64,000 nucleotides of DNA from Candidatus Latescibacterota bacterium (GCA_012270975.1 JAAXHH010000141.1:531089-595088); one strand, 5' to 3'. Counted from the first letter of the stretch, positions 8,187 to 17,433 are shown. The notes: generated by a model not told the origin, from the sequence alone. Translations and numbers: made by a program.

Positions 8187-10406
8187 CTACATGACCAGAT
8201 CGCGCATCGCGTCGATCACTCGCCGGGCACGCAGCCTCGTCTCCTGCTTCTGTTCCGCGAGGCGGTTCCGCGACAGGTTCTCCGCTTTCAACTGTATGTG
8301 AAACCTGAAGCACTGGGATGTGCCCGAGGGACGCACGGTCAGGTAATTGAGTTTTTCCTCGTCGAAGTAGAATCGAATGCCTTCATCGGGAAAACCGGGC
8401 CACTGGTGCGCGTCCGCGTACTTGCCCGCCACGAATGTTTCCGACGAAAGTACGGGGAGGCCGTCCAGCGTAAGGGAAGCGCCGGCCCGGACGCGGTCTC
8501 CCAGCTCGGCGCATCGTTTCAGGATATCGATCTTCCGCGTCAGCCCCTCCAGCCCCTTAAACTCTCCCCACTGCGGAACGGGTACGACGTCGGTCACGAA
8601 ACACCCGACGTCGGGATCCAGGTAAATCTGCTCGTCGATCAGATCGTAGACCGTCGTCCCGCGGGACGCTGCATAGGCCGCCACCTCGGCGAGCAGGAGC
8701 GCGGCGAATACCCCGTCCTTGTCGCGCACATGCCCGTTCCTTCCCATGGCCGTGGCCGTAGCGGGCGGACCGCCCAAGATGCTGAAACCGTTACTTTGCT
8801 CCAGGCAGCCCACGTTGTAGCTGCGGGGCTTATCTTCCATATCCACAGTCTGATAGATGATGTCGCTGAACCGGGGGTTCGACAGGTCGTCTCCCGACCA
8901 CACGCGTTCCGCCGCATTGGCGATCAAACCGAAACCGACCCAGGTCCTGATGACGCCGACCCCGTACTTCCGGGCAAGCCGGACCAGTGCATCGGTCGTG
9001 ATGTGGGAAAGCACGATGAAGGCTTCCTCCGGACCGGGCCGGCCTTCCCGTGAATCCACGACCCCCTGGGAGAGGCGATACCAGAGCAGCAGGGACCAGG
9101 CGTCGTCCGCGGAGAGCAGGACATGGGACCGGTTGTCGTGGCACGCGCGATATTCCCGGGGGACCTTGACCACGAGTCCCGCCCGGTCGGCGTCCGGGTC
9201 GGTCCCTATCATCATGTCGAGTCGTTCCAGGGACTCCGAGCCGTACTGTTCGGCGTACGCCTTCAGGGCGATCTCGGACGCCATGGGATCGCCGGGGTCC
9301 GGTTGCTGCTCCGGATGGTCCTGGAAGGCGGGGAAGAGGCCGTCAAGCTCGTTCAACCGGTGCCTGGATACCCTGTCCACGCGGGTGAAGCCAAAGTCAC
9401 CCAACAACCGGGGTACGGCCTTTCGTCCGGCCCCGTGAAAAGCGCAGTACCCGATCCCGATGGAAGGCGCCCAGGACTTCATCATCGCGGGGTTGGATAT
9501 GAACGTCCTGATCTGATCCTGATACAACTTGTGGATATTGACGAGGGGGCGGCCTGAATAGTTGAATTCGGGCAACGGAGCGGCGCCGCCCAGGAACACG
9601 AGCTTGTTGCCGTCCAGGTAAGGGTCTTCGGGATGATCGGGATCGGCGCCTGCTGCGTCGAAGTCCAGGAGGGCGATGTGAGCCGGAGTCGTTTTCCGGA
9701 TGTAGTCGTTGTAGATGATCGATCGTTCCCGCGGAGGAAACTGGGAACCCGTCCCGGCGGAAAGCTTGTATCCATTGTACCTTCGGTCGTTATGACTCGC
9801 CGAAATCAGAATGCCCATGTCGGCGTCGAGCGTCGGAATGGCGAAGGTCATCTCGGGATAGGGTCCGGCTTCGTCGAACAGGTAGACCTTCAGTCCCGTG
9901 GCGAGGAATACCATAGATACCAGCCGGGCGAAATCCTGGCCCGCGACCCGGCTGTCATACCCTATGACGATGGACCGGAGGCCATGATCGGTGGCGTATT
10001 TCGCCACGCCCGTGGATTTCAGCAGAAGTACGATGTTATTGAGGGTATTCGGCCCCTTGAGGATAGAGGCGTCCATGCCGTCTCGAGAGAGAATCAGCAG
10101 TTCTTCATCCGTCATCGCGGCCTTGCCGCGTATGCCCGCCGTGCCGAACTTGATCTCGTCCACGTAGGCTTCGACCAGTTCGGCCCACCTCTCCTCCTCG
10201 ACGGCGGCTCTCAAGCCGTCTTTGAGCCTGGGGGACAACCGGTTGATGTCGGGGTCGGTCAGCCAGTGACGAAAGTGGGGGATTACGTTCTGGCGGGCCT
10301 GGTCGTACAGTCCTTCATCTATCAGGCCGCGGCGGAACTGCGCGGCAAGGAAGGCGAAAACACCGGCTTCCGCCTTCCGGACAACCGCGCCGTCGTCGAT
10401 CGCCAT
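8187..10406 (-). CDS. Large alpha-D-phosphohexomutase (phosphogluco-/phosphomannomutase family)
   Basis: Enzymes of this family move a phosphate between C1 and C6 of hexoses through a phosphoserine. The active-site segment ISASHND with the phospho-accepting Ser at about residue 204, the metal-binding loop DPDADR near residue 400 and a C-terminal phosphate-binding PSGTSQ loop are all visible. At 739 residues it is clearly longer than the usual 450-600, with extra sequence before the active serine and in the middle. Substrate cannot be read from sequence. The start at 10406 lies 4 bp after rpmA, so it is probably cotranscribed with rng-rplU-rpmA. Confidence 0.87.
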   Translation of the reverse strand: MAIDDGAVVRKAEAGVFAFLAAQFRRGLIDEGLYDQARQNVIPHFRHWLTDPDINRLSPRLKDGLRAAVEEERWAELVEAYVDEIKFGTAGIRGKAAMTDEELLILSRDGMDASILKGPNTLNNIVLLLKSTGVAKYATDHGLRSIVIGYDSRVAGQDFARLVSMVFLATGLKVYLFDEAGPYPEMTFAIPTLDADMGILISASHNDRRYNGYKLSAGTGSQFPPRERSIIYNDYIRKTTPAHIALLDFDAAGADPDHPEDPYLDGNKLVFLGGAAPLPEFNYSGRPLVNIHKLYQDQIRTFISNPAMMKSWAPSIGIGYCAFHGAGRKAVPRLLGDFGFTRVDRVSRHRLNELDGLFPAFQDHPEQQPDPGDPMASEIALKAYAEQYGSESLERLDMMIGTDPDADRAGLVVKVPREYRACHDNRSHVLLSADDAWSLLLWYRLSQGVVDSREGRPGPEEAFIVLSHITTDALVRLARKYGVGVIRTWVGFGLIANAAERVWSGDDLSNPRFSDIIYQTVDMEDKPRSYNVGCLEQSNGFSILGGPPATATAMGRNGHVRDKDGVFAALLLAEVAAYAASRGTTVYDLIDEQIYLDPDVGCFVTDVVPVPQWGEFKGLEGLTRKIDILKRCAELGDRVRAGASLTLDGLPVLSSETFVAGKYADAHQWPGFPDEGIRFYFDEEKLNYLTVRPSGTSQCFRFHIQLKAENLSRNRLAEQKQETRLRARRVIDAMRDLVM

Positions 10407-10410
10407 GGAA

Positions 10411-10665
10411 TCACCCGTCGGCGATATGGACCTGCGTTCGGTTTTTCCCGTATCGGCGGAACTGCACGATGCCGTCCGTAAGGGCAAAGAGGGTGTCGTC
10501 GTTCCCGCGTCCCACGTTGTTGCCGGGCAGAATCCGCGTTCCGCGCTGCCGGACGAGGATGTTGCCGGCCCGGACGCGCATGCCGTCTCCGGTTTTCACA
10601 CCGAGAAACTTGGGGTTGCTGTCTCGGCCGTTGCGGGAACTACCTACACCTTTCTTGTGGGCCAT
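10411..10665 (-). CDS. rpmA: 50S ribosomal protein L27
   Basis: The 84-residue protein is bL27, whose N terminus reaches the peptidyl transferase centre. [19 protein letters not shown] is the invariant family start, without the cleavable extension seen in Firmicutes. [11 protein letters not shown] and [14 protein letters not shown] are further family segments. A strong GGAAAGGAG site precedes the ATG. It follows rplU by 26 bp, the usual L21-L27 order. Confidence 0.98.
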   Translation of the reverse strand: MAHKKGVGSSRNGRDSNPKFLGVKTGDGMRVRAGNILVRQRGTRILPGNNVGRGNDDTLFALTDGIVQFRRYGKNRTQVHIADG

Positions 10666-10691
10666 GCTCAGGCTCCTTTCCGGATTTCCAA

Positions 10692-11018
10692 TCAGTTCGA
10701 TGCGCTTGGATCGTAGTTGATGCCGGTTATTTCGAGCGCGGTAAAATGCTGCCTGTGCCCTCTCTTCCGGCGGTAGTTCTTGCGGCGTTTCATCTTGAAT
10801 ACCACGATTTTGGGATGACGCCCCTGTTCCTTTACCCGGGCCGTCACGGTGGCGCCGGCCACCGTCGGCGTGCCGACCAGCGTCTCTCCGCCGCCCAAGA
10901 GGAGCACCTGGTCGATGGTAATCTCGTCGCCCACTTCGGCGGCGATCTTTTCGACCTGGATGGTATCTCCCTCATTGACACTGAACTGCTGATCGCCCGA
11001 TCTGATCACAGCGTACAT
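10692..11018 (-). CDS. rplU: 50S ribosomal protein L21
   Basis: bL21, 108 residues, binds 23S rRNA in the large subunit. [18 protein letters not shown] at the start and the basic [17 protein letters not shown] segment are diagnostic. An AAGGAG site lies 8 bp before the ATG. The gene sits between rng and rpmA, an arrangement also known in other bacteria where RNase E/G genes neighbour rplU-rpmA. Confidence 0.98.
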   Translation of the reverse strand: MYAVIRSGDQQFSVNEGDTIQVEKIAAEVGDEITIDQVLLLGGGETLVGTPTVAGATVTARVKEQGRHPKIVVFKMKRRKNYRRKRGHRQHFTALEITGINYDPSASN

Positions 11019-11055
11019 CTATCTCGCTCCTTGTCCGTTTGGTCCGGTGGTCCGC

Positions 11056-12588
11056 TTACTTGAACTCGTCGGTCACGTCCAGGTCCCGTTTGCCCGAGAA
11101 CACGCGAAACTCTTCCACGTGCAGGAACGGGTCTTCCTCGACTTGAAGTTGCATCTTGTACTCGTCCTGCAGGTTCACCAGTTTCTCCCGGCCGTTCTCA
11201 TGCAGGCTCAACGCCACGGTGGGATGCACCTTGAGCTTAAGCTTTCGTTCTCTCAGGCCGGGCTTGGCCCGCTTCAGCCACCGGCCGATCTGGGTGACCA
11301 TGGTAATGCGCGACATGATGCGGCCGGTCCCGTCGCATACCGGGCACGCCTCGCTGAAGGTGAACAGCAGGCTGGGGCGGATCCGCTGTCGGGTCATCTC
11401 GATCAACCCGAATTCGCTGATCTCCTTGGACATGCGTGTCCTCGCGCGGTCGTGCGACATGGCCTTCTCCATTTCCTGGTGCACCTGGCGCCGGTTCCCG
11501 CGGTCTTCCATGTCAATGAAATCGATGACGATGATGCCCCCGATATCCCTGAGCCTGAGTTGCCGCGCTACCTCCGCGCAGGCTTCCAGGTTAGTCTGGA
11601 ACACGGTTTCCTCGTGTCCCCTGGACCCCGCGTACCGTCCCGAATTCACGTCGATCGTCACCAGCGCTTCGGTGGGTTCGATGAGGATGTAGCCGCCGTT
11701 CTTCAGCCATACCTTCCGGTGCAGCGCCTTGCCTATCTCGTTCTCGATCCCATAGGCGTCGAACACCGGCGCCGTCCCGTCGTACATGTGAACGCGCTCG
11801 CGAAGTTGGGGGGCCACGCCCTTGAGATAGGCCAGGATCTCCTTGTATACCGCCTTCGAGTCGATGATCACGCTGTCGATGTCGGGCGTGAACAGGTCCC
11901 GTATCATCCCGGACGTCATTTCGACGTCCTTGTGGATCATGGCGGGCGCCGGCGTCTTCCCGACCTGCTTCTCAATGGTCCGCCATGTCCTGGTCAGTTG
12001 CTTGAGGTCGTTCTTCAACTCCGAATCCGATTTGCCCAGGGCGGCGGTCCGCACGATGACCCCGAAGTCGTCGTCCTTGAGTTTCCTGGCGAGGTCCCTC
12101 AGCCTGCGCTTTTCGCCCCAGTCGTCGATCCGGCGCGAAACACCGACGTAATTGGCATGGGGAACCAGCACGAGAAACCGTCCCGGCAACGAGATCTGAG
12201 AAGTGACCCGCGGACCCTTGGTACCTATGGACTCCTTCGTGATTTGGACGACGATTTCCTGGCTTTCCTTGACCATCTCCTGGATCTGGTAATCCCGGTC
12301 CCTGCCCCTTCCCGATCCGGAATCCTGGTTCTCGTCGTCGTCAAAATCTATCCAGTCGCCCCCCCCGGTGACGTCCGATGCCTGCAGGAAGGCCGCCTTG
12401 TCCATCCCTATATCCACAAAGGCCGCCTGAATGCTCGGTATGACCGCCGTTACCACGCCTTTGCAGATATTGCCGACCACGCGTTCGTGTTCCGGGCGTT
12501 CGACCAGAAGCTCGACGAGATGGTTGTCTTCGAGCATGGCGATACGCGTTTCGTGCGTGGCCGTTTCAACTACGATATCTTTCCGCAA
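11056..12588 (-). CDS. rng: Ribonuclease E/G family endoribonuclease (RNase G-like)
   Basis: RNase G/E cleaves single-stranded, A/U-rich RNA during rRNA processing and mRNA decay. The start LRKDIVVETATHETRIAML matches the RNase G N terminus. A TTG at 12588 is the likely start: a GAAGG site lies 7 bp upstream and homology begins exactly there; the open frame continues upstream only by chance. The S1-like RNA-binding region (GNICKGVV to FVDIGMDKAAFL), the catalytic IDVNSGRYAGSRGHEETVFQTNLEA and DFIDMEDRGNR segments, and the zinc-link CPVCDGTGR are present. 510 residues fits RNase G; the long RNase E scaffold tail is absent. Confidence 0.94.
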   Translation of the reverse strand: MRKDIVVETATHETRIAMLEDNHLVELLVERPEHERVVGNICKGVVTAVIPSIQAAFVDIGMDKAAFLQASDVTGGGDWIDFDDDENQDSGSGRGRDRDYQIQEMVKESQEIVVQITKESIGTKGPRVTSQISLPGRFLVLVPHANYVGVSRRIDDWGEKRRLRDLARKLKDDDFGVIVRTAALGKSDSELKNDLKQLTRTWRTIEKQVGKTPAPAMIHKDVEMTSGMIRDLFTPDIDSVIIDSKAVYKEILAYLKGVAPQLRERVHMYDGTAPVFDAYGIENEIGKALHRKVWLKNGGYILIEPTEALVTIDVNSGRYAGSRGHEETVFQTNLEACAEVARQLRLRDIGGIIVIDFIDMEDRGNRRQVHQEMEKAMSHDRARTRMSKEISEFGLIEMTRQRIRPSLLFTFSEACPVCDGTGRIMSRITMVTQIGRWLKRAKPGLRERKLKLKVHPTVALSLHENGREKLVNLQDEYKMQLQVEEDPFLHVEEFRVFSGKRDLDVTDEFK

Positions 12589-12606
12589 ATAACAACCTTC
12601 TGTCTG

Positions 12607-12622
12607 GTCCTTTAAAGGACCG
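12607..12622. repeat. 16-bp perfect palindrome in the rng leader
   Basis: GGTCCTTTAAAGGACC is self-complementary and lies in the predicted rng 5' leader, between the promoter and the TTG start. As RNA it would form a GGTCC/GGACC stem with an A/U-rich centre. RNase E in Escherichia coli controls its own mRNA through 5' leader hairpins; a similar role here is inference. Confidence 0.6.
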
Positions 12623-12649
12623 GTAAACTTAGATGTTCCAAAGCAGTCA

Positions 12650-12678
12650 AATATAACATACGAACCACGTTGTGTCAA
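12650..12678 (-). promoter_or_regulatory. Sigma70 promoter of rng-rplU-rpmA
   Basis: -35 TTGACA (12673-12678), 17-bp spacer, -10 TATATT (12650-12655). The -35 box overlaps the stop codon of the upstream glycosyltransferase gene. Predicted start near 12643, giving a leader of about 55 nt. Confidence 0.85.
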
Positions 12679-13715
12679 GTTCCGACTGGCATGAACGAAC
12701 GTACCTTCGCCAGTACCTCCCGGGGTTCCAGCGTCGTCATGCAGATGTTGCCGATCGGACACTTGATCCGGTTGCAGCCGAGACACTCGACGGTTTCCTG
12801 CCGCACCACGCCGTGCCCATCGCCCCAGGGCCCCTGGGCGCGGGGGTCGGTGGGCCCGAAGATACCGACCGTCGGTACGTTCAGCGCCGCGGCCATGTGC
12901 ATCGGTGCGCTGTCGTTGCTGACCACAAGGCCGCAGTGTTTGAGGAATGCGCCGAGTTCGGCGAGCGTCGCCGCCGGGAGCATGAGGGGGCGGTGTTCCA
13001 TGGCGCCGGCGACCTCCCCAGCGAGCCCCTCTTCGCCCGGTCCCCACAGGATCAGAATCTCCACATCGTATTCATCGATCAGGGCGTCCGCCAGGCGTCC
13101 GAAGTACTCCGGCGGCCAGCGCTTGATGGCCCATCCTCCCCCCGGATTCAGCCCGATGACCATCCGGCCCTCCGAGGCGTTTTTACGCAGCCACCGGCCA
13201 GCCATTGTTTCAGCCGCCCCGGGTATGGCGACGCTCGCGCGGTTGGCGGCAATCGGGATGTCCATCGCCTCCAGGGCTTCCAGGTGGAACAGGACCTCGT
13301 GCCTGGTCTGGTTTGAAGGCGTAACCACGGTATTGTAGGCGTGGCGGCGCGCCCGGAAGGCGTACCCGACCCGGTCAGGCGCCCCGGACAGCCAGGTCAG
13401 TATGGCGCTGCGCGGATTGCCGAACAGGTCGATCGCGAGATCGAAGCGTTTCCGGCGCAGGTTGCGGTAGAACCGCGCCTGCTCGTGCCACGATCCGGAT
13501 AAACCGGCGCGTTCCCAGCGTCGGACCGGCAGTACGATAAGTTCATCCAGGAGAGGATTCCACCGGAGGATGTCCGCGGAGGCCTCTTCCGTCAGAAAGG
13601 AGAGACGGGCCCGCGGAAACCGCCGCTTCAGGTTCTCGATGACCGGTGTCGCGAGGACGACGTCCCCGGTGGCGCGCAATTTGATGACCAGGATGCGGTC
13701 GGGATCGGCGGACAT
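12675..13715 (-). CDS. Glycosyltransferase family 9 (heptosyltransferase-like)
   Basis: GT9 enzymes add heptose or similar sugars to the inner core of LPS at the inner membrane. The 346-residue protein starts with the family's N-terminal Rossmann strand ILVIKLRATGDVVLATPVI and carries the C-terminal VVSNDSAPMHMAAALNVPTVGIFGPTDP segment. A cysteine-rich stretch near the end (CLGCNRIKCPIGNIC) is common in GT9 proteins of the heptosyltransferase II type. It is the last gene of the glycan island; the next GT9 gene, a clear paralogue, lies 25 bp upstream. Donor and acceptor cannot be assigned. Confidence 0.88.
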   Translation of the reverse strand: MSADPDRILVIKLRATGDVVLATPVIENLKRRFPRARLSFLTEEASADILRWNPLLDELIVLPVRRWERAGLSGSWHEQARFYRNLRRKRFDLAIDLFGNPRSAILTWLSGAPDRVGYAFRARRHAYNTVVTPSNQTRHEVLFHLEALEAMDIPIAANRASVAIPGAAETMAGRWLRKNASEGRMVIGLNPGGGWAIKRWPPEYFGRLADALIDEYDVEILILWGPGEEGLAGEVAGAMEHRPLMLPAATLAELGAFLKHCGLVVSNDSAPMHMAAALNVPTVGIFGPTDPRAQGPWGDGHGVVRQETVECLGCNRIKCPIGNICMTTLEPREVLAKVRSFMPVGT

Positions 13716-13739
13716 GGACGTATCCCGGAGAAGGGATGG

Positions 13740-14783
13740 TTAAGTGGACCGCCCGAGCACGGACTCGGCGACCTCAAGCACTTTACGTGACGATATCGAT
13801 TCGATACAGGGCGTCGGCCTGACGCAGTGATCGCGGCCGCAGCAGGTGTCCGTTTCAGCCCGCAATGCCACGTGCCCGTCCGCCTTCGGATAGGGAAACC
13901 AGATTTCCGGGCGGCTCGGGCCGAAGAGGCCGATCGTGGACGTACCCGCGGCGACGGCGATATGCATCGGACCGCAGTCGTTGGAAACGTACAGATCGCA
14001 ACGGGCGATCAACGCCGCCAGCCGGGTAAGCGATTCGGTTTCCACGACGGGACAGGCATGGCCCGACAGCGCGTTCACTCCGGCCGTGGCCTCCCGCCGA
14101 CCTGGCTCCGCGACCAGCAGGACTCTGACGTTCAATTCTTCGATAAGTGCCTTTGCCAGTTCGGCAAACCGCTCCGCGCTCCAGGTTTTGGCCGGCCAGC
14201 TGGCGCCGGGGTTCAGCGCGGCGATCGGGCGCGTGTGGTCGATTCCCCGCTCCACCAGCCAGGATTCGGCCCACTTCGCGTCTTCAGCCGAGAAATGGAC
14301 TTCGGTCCGGCCGTCCTCCGCGGGCACGCCGATGGTACGGACAGCGTCCAGGTAGGCGTCCACTACCCGAAGGGAAGCCGACCGTCTGATTTTGATATTG
14401 TACGCCGTGCCCCGTCCCCGCACATCGTAGCCGACCCGGTACCTCGCGCCCGTGGCCAGGGTCAACAGCGCGCTGCGCGGATTGCCGAACAGATCGATCG
14501 CCAGGTCGAATCGCCGCTTCCTCAGAGACCGGATGAATCGCGCATGCTCCCGGCACCGCGTCAGGACGGACCGAGCCGGAAGGAGTTCGTCCGGCAGCAC
14601 GATCACCCCTTCCAGGTGGGGACTGTGGGCGAGGGCCGCCGCGGGTCCCGACTCCGCCAGGTAGTACAGGTCCGCTTCAGGGTACTGTCGCTTCAGCGCC
14701 CTGATCACCGGCGTGGTAAGGACGACGTCGCCGATGAACCGCAACCGGGATATGAGTATCCGTTTTATATCGGAAGCTTCCAT
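13740..14783 (-). CDS. Glycosyltransferase family 9 (heptosyltransferase-like)
   Basis: A second GT9 enzyme, 347 residues, with the same plan as its neighbour: ILISRLRFIGDVVLTTPVIRAL at the start, the shared FDLAIDLFGNPRSA segment in the middle, and YVSNDCGPMHIAVAAGTSTIGLFGPSRP near the end. The terminal cysteines (CCGRDHC, then a later Cys) are also kept. Similarity to the gene at 12675 suggests tandem duplication, each copy probably adding one sugar to the LPS core. It starts 6 bp after the upstream GT2 gene. Confidence 0.88.
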   Translation of the reverse strand: MEASDIKRILISRLRFIGDVVLTTPVIRALKRQYPEADLYYLAESGPAAALAHSPHLEGVIVLPDELLPARSVLTRCREHARFIRSLRKRRFDLAIDLFGNPRSALLTLATGARYRVGYDVRGRGTAYNIKIRRSASLRVVDAYLDAVRTIGVPAEDGRTEVHFSAEDAKWAESWLVERGIDHTRPIAALNPGASWPAKTWSAERFAELAKALIEELNVRVLLVAEPGRREATAGVNALSGHACPVVETESLTRLAALIARCDLYVSNDCGPMHIAVAAGTSTIGLFGPSRPEIWFPYPKADGHVALRAETDTCCGRDHCVRPTPCIESISSRKVLEVAESVLGRST

Positions 14784-14789
14784 CGGGTA

Positions 14790-15815
14790 TCAGGCGTCCC
14801 TTTCGAGCGCACCGTCCGCCGGTCCGGCGGTCTCGCGCGCCGTCCGGTTTTCGCGCTCCGTCCGAATCTCGCGCTCCGCCCAACGGGATGTCGAACGCAG
14901 GATCTCGCGGTCGGATACGACGGGAACCGGGTCGGACCGTCGCCGCTTCATCACCGCATCCCTGAGGCGCGCCGCGTCCGCCAGCGCGCCCGGAACGGTC
15001 GGGTCGCCCTTCAACACCCCGCCCAGGGACCGCGCGATCATCCAGAAGACGTGCTGGACCAGGTACCGGCCGTCCCGCACATTGCGCCAGACGAACAAAA
15101 TCCGGTTTCTCATGCTGACACGGTCGATGAGGGCCTGGTCGTGGCGGGATCCGATCGTCGCGCCGTGGTCGTGGTCAAGCCGGCTTCCCGGTTCGTAGCG
15201 CACGGTCCAGCCCCGGAGGTACGCGCGGTAGGACAGATCCAGGTCTTCCGAGTAAAAGGGGGCGTACAGCGTGTCGAATCCGCCCAGTGCCAGGTACTTG
15301 TCCCGGGAGACCGCCATGGCCGCCCCGTTGGCGTACAACGTCAGTCCGCCGGTTTCTCGCTGGGACTCCCGCTCGGCCCACCTGAGCCGAAGCAGCCCGC
15401 AGTGCAAGTATCCCCGTACCAGCCCGCCGCCGGGCCGCCTGTCGCCAGACTGGTAGACCCGGGGATTGACGGCGAACACCCGCTCGTCGCGGAAGTGCGA
15501 CAGGAGCGGGTCGAGGAACGGTCCGGTCGCCGTGACGTCGTTGTTGAGCAGGACCACTACGTCGTGCGAAGCCCGGGTCACGCCCGTATTGCACGCCGCG
15601 GCGAAACCCCTGTTCTCGTCGTGTCTTACCAGGACCGAATCCGGACAGGCAGCCCGTATCCTCGAGGTGGTGTCGTCCGTACTGCCGTCATCAACGACGA
15701 CGATCTCCGCCCGGTCCGCTTCCCCGTGATCTTTCAGTGAGCGCAGGCACCGTTCAATCAGGGGACCCGCGTTCCACGTCGGAATCACGATGCTGCATCG
15801 CTTGCCCTGTGCCAT
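14790..15815 (-). CDS. Glycosyltransferase family 2
   Basis: The protein has a GT-A fold N terminus: SIVIPTWNAGPLIERCLRSL, then EIVVVDDGSTDDT, which binds the nucleotide sugar, and VVLLNNDV for the metal. This form is seen in rhamnosyltransferase-like GT2 enzymes of O-antigen and core clusters. After the catalytic domain (about residues 1-230) a tail of about 110 residues contains YLVQHVFWMIARSLGG, a possible membrane-associated helix, then a very charged, low-complexity C terminus rich in Arg and Glu. It lies 3 bp after the next gene upstream and is cotranscribed. Confidence 0.85.
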   Translation of the reverse strand: MAQGKRCSIVIPTWNAGPLIERCLRSLKDHGEADRAEIVVVDDGSTDDTTSRIRAACPDSVLVRHDENRGFAAACNTGVTRASHDVVVLLNNDVTATGPFLDPLLSHFRDERVFAVNPRVYQSGDRRPGGGLVRGYLHCGLLRLRWAERESQRETGGLTLYANGAAMAVSRDKYLALGGFDTLYAPFYSEDLDLSYRAYLRGWTVRYEPGSRLDHDHGATIGSRHDQALIDRVSMRNRILFVWRNVRDGRYLVQHVFWMIARSLGGVLKGDPTVPGALADAARLRDAVMKRRRSDPVPVVSDREILRSTSRWAEREIRTERENRTARETAGPADGALERDA

Positions 15816-15818
15816 GAT

Positions 15819-16622
15819 TCAGTCCGAATCAGCCGTCATGCCGGGCCGTTCCCGGCGGTCGACGCCGTCCTTCGTCGCGGTTTCGCCCTGCCATACCTTT
15901 ACCAGCCTCAGAAACGAGTAGATTCCCATGCACAGACTGAACAGCAGGCCTGGAAACCCGTCCCTGTACCCTCTTTTCACGATGTAGCACTTCCAGGCCA
16001 TGCCGAGGGGCGAGAGTACCAGACGCAGTCTTCCCACGCGCTGCCCCGCGTGAATACGCTCTTCCGCGTCCACGGTAGTGTACCGGTCGATCCGGGTTAT
16101 GAAATCGGAAAGCGTGTTGTGCGAATCGTGGTAGAGATCTTCGTGCATCAGGCCCAGCTCGCCGTGACCGTTCAGCTCGATGTGGGCGTGCGCGCCTCCC
16201 GTCCAGCCGCCCTTCCCTTTTTTAAGCAGTCGGGGTTGATAGCTCGGGTTGAGCGTTCCGTGCCGTATGGGAAACCCGAGAAAGTGTTCCATGCGGTGGA
16301 TCTTGTACGCGTCGAAACCCCCGCCTTCCCGCAGCAGTTCGCGGATCCGCTCCCCGAGACCGCCTGAGACGTATTCGTCGGCGTCGAGAAAGAGGATCCA
16401 TTCCCCGCTGGCCTGTTCCATGCCGAAGTTCCGCTGGCCGGCGAAGCCGGACCACGGCCGTTGAAAGACCCTGTCCGTATAGGTTTTCGCGATTTTCACC
16501 GTGCCGTCGGTGCTGAAACTATCGACTACGACGATGTCGTCGGCCCAGGATACCGGGTCCAGGCAGCGGCGGAGTTTCCGCTCTTCATTGTACGTGATTA
16601 CGACGACGGACAGGGTTTGCAT
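15819..16622 (-). CDS. Glycosyltransferase family 2, WaaE/KdtX-like
   Basis: This 267-residue GT2 enzyme starts with LSVVVITYNEERKLRRCLDPVSWADDIVVVDSFSTDGT, a pattern typical of WaaE/KdtX LPS core glucosyltransferases. The metal-binding FLDADEYVS lies at about residue 80. The C-terminal CYIVKRGYRDGFPGLLFSLCMGIYSFLRLVKVW segment is a conserved membrane-associated region of this subfamily. Two close paralogues lie at 16648 and 25640. The exact sugar is not readable from the sequence. Confidence 0.87.
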   Translation of the reverse strand: MQTLSVVVITYNEERKLRRCLDPVSWADDIVVVDSFSTDGTVKIAKTYTDRVFQRPWSGFAGQRNFGMEQASGEWILFLDADEYVSGGLGERIRELLREGGGFDAYKIHRMEHFLGFPIRHGTLNPSYQPRLLKKGKGGWTGGAHAHIELNGHGELGLMHEDLYHDSHNTLSDFITRIDRYTTVDAEERIHAGQRVGRLRLVLSPLGMAWKCYIVKRGYRDGFPGLLFSLCMGIYSFLRLVKVWQGETATKDGVDRRERPGMTADSD

Positions 16623-16647
16623 GGGAAACGCCGGTGGATGCGCGGTT

Positions 16648-17433
16648 TCAGGAGGATCGACCCGCCTCGCCGGATTCGACGTCGGCGGCGCCGCAATAGT
16701 GCAGGTGCCACAGCTTGGCGTACTTGGTGAAAACGTAGCACGCGGACAGACCGCACAGGATCAAGCCCGGCAGGCCGTCCAGGAAACCACGCTTCAATAC
16801 GTACATTTTCAACAGGGTAAAAATCGGACGGCACACCAGATCTGTCAAACGGAAACGCCTGCCCGACAGGTAGAGCTGACGGGCGCCAAGACTTGTAAAG
16901 CTGTTGAACTTGACCAGGTAGTGATGGAGGGTGGGATCGGTATCGTGGACCATGGGATGCTTCAGATATCCGGTCGTGCCCCGGATCCGCAGCGACTCGT
17001 GGACCTCGTCGTCCGTGAACCGGGGATCGGCCCCGCGCCGGAACAGGCGCAGCACGTAATCGGGGTACCAGCCGCAATGCCGGATCCAGTGCCCGAGGAA
17101 CAGCGTCTTCCGGGCGATGTGGTAGCCGGCATGCGCTCCCGTATCCACAACCCCGAGGATTTCATTACGCAAAGACGGCGGCACGTGCTCGTCCGCGTCC
17201 AACCAGAGCACCCACTCCCCCGTGGCGTGTTCCAGGGCCACTTGCTTGGTTGCGGCGTATCCCCGCCACTCCGTCTCGATGACCCTGTCGGCGTACTTTC
17301 GCGCGATGGCGACGGTATCGTCCGTACTCCCGGAGTCCACGAGCACGATTTCGTCTGCGAACCGCGCGCTTCGCAGACAGGTCTCGATCCGGTCCGCTTC
17401 GTTCCGTGCTATGATGATGATGGAAATGGACAT
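16648..17433 (-). CDS. Glycosyltransferase family 2, WaaE/KdtX-like
   Basis: A 261-residue paralogue of the neighbouring GT2 gene. It shows ISIIIIARNEADRIETCLRSARFADEIVLVDSGSTDDT at the N terminus, the DxD-containing LWLDADEHVPPSL, and the closing MYVLKRGFLDGLPGLILCGLSACYVFTKYAKLW segment of the same subfamily. It probably adds another core sugar. It lies between the symporter gene and the other GT2 genes, all in one direction with short gaps, so it should be on the same transcript. Confidence 0.87.
   Translation of the reverse strand: MSISIIIIARNEADRIETCLRSARFADEIVLVDSGSTDDTVAIARKYADRVIETEWRGYAATKQVALEHATGEWVLWLDADEHVPPSLRNEILGVVDTGAHAGYHIARKTLFLGHWIRHCGWYPDYVLRLFRRGADPRFTDDEVHESLRIRGTTGYLKHPMVHDTDPTLHHYLVKFNSFTSLGARQLYLSGRRFRLTDLVCRPIFTLLKMYVLKRGFLDGLPGLILCGLSACYVFTKYAKLWHLHYCGAADVESGEAGRSS

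Noticed and set aside
12589-13047. Extension of the RNase G frame upstream of the TTG codon
   Set aside because: The extra residues are low-complexity, overlap the glycosyltransferase gene and the promoter, and homology starts at the TTG.
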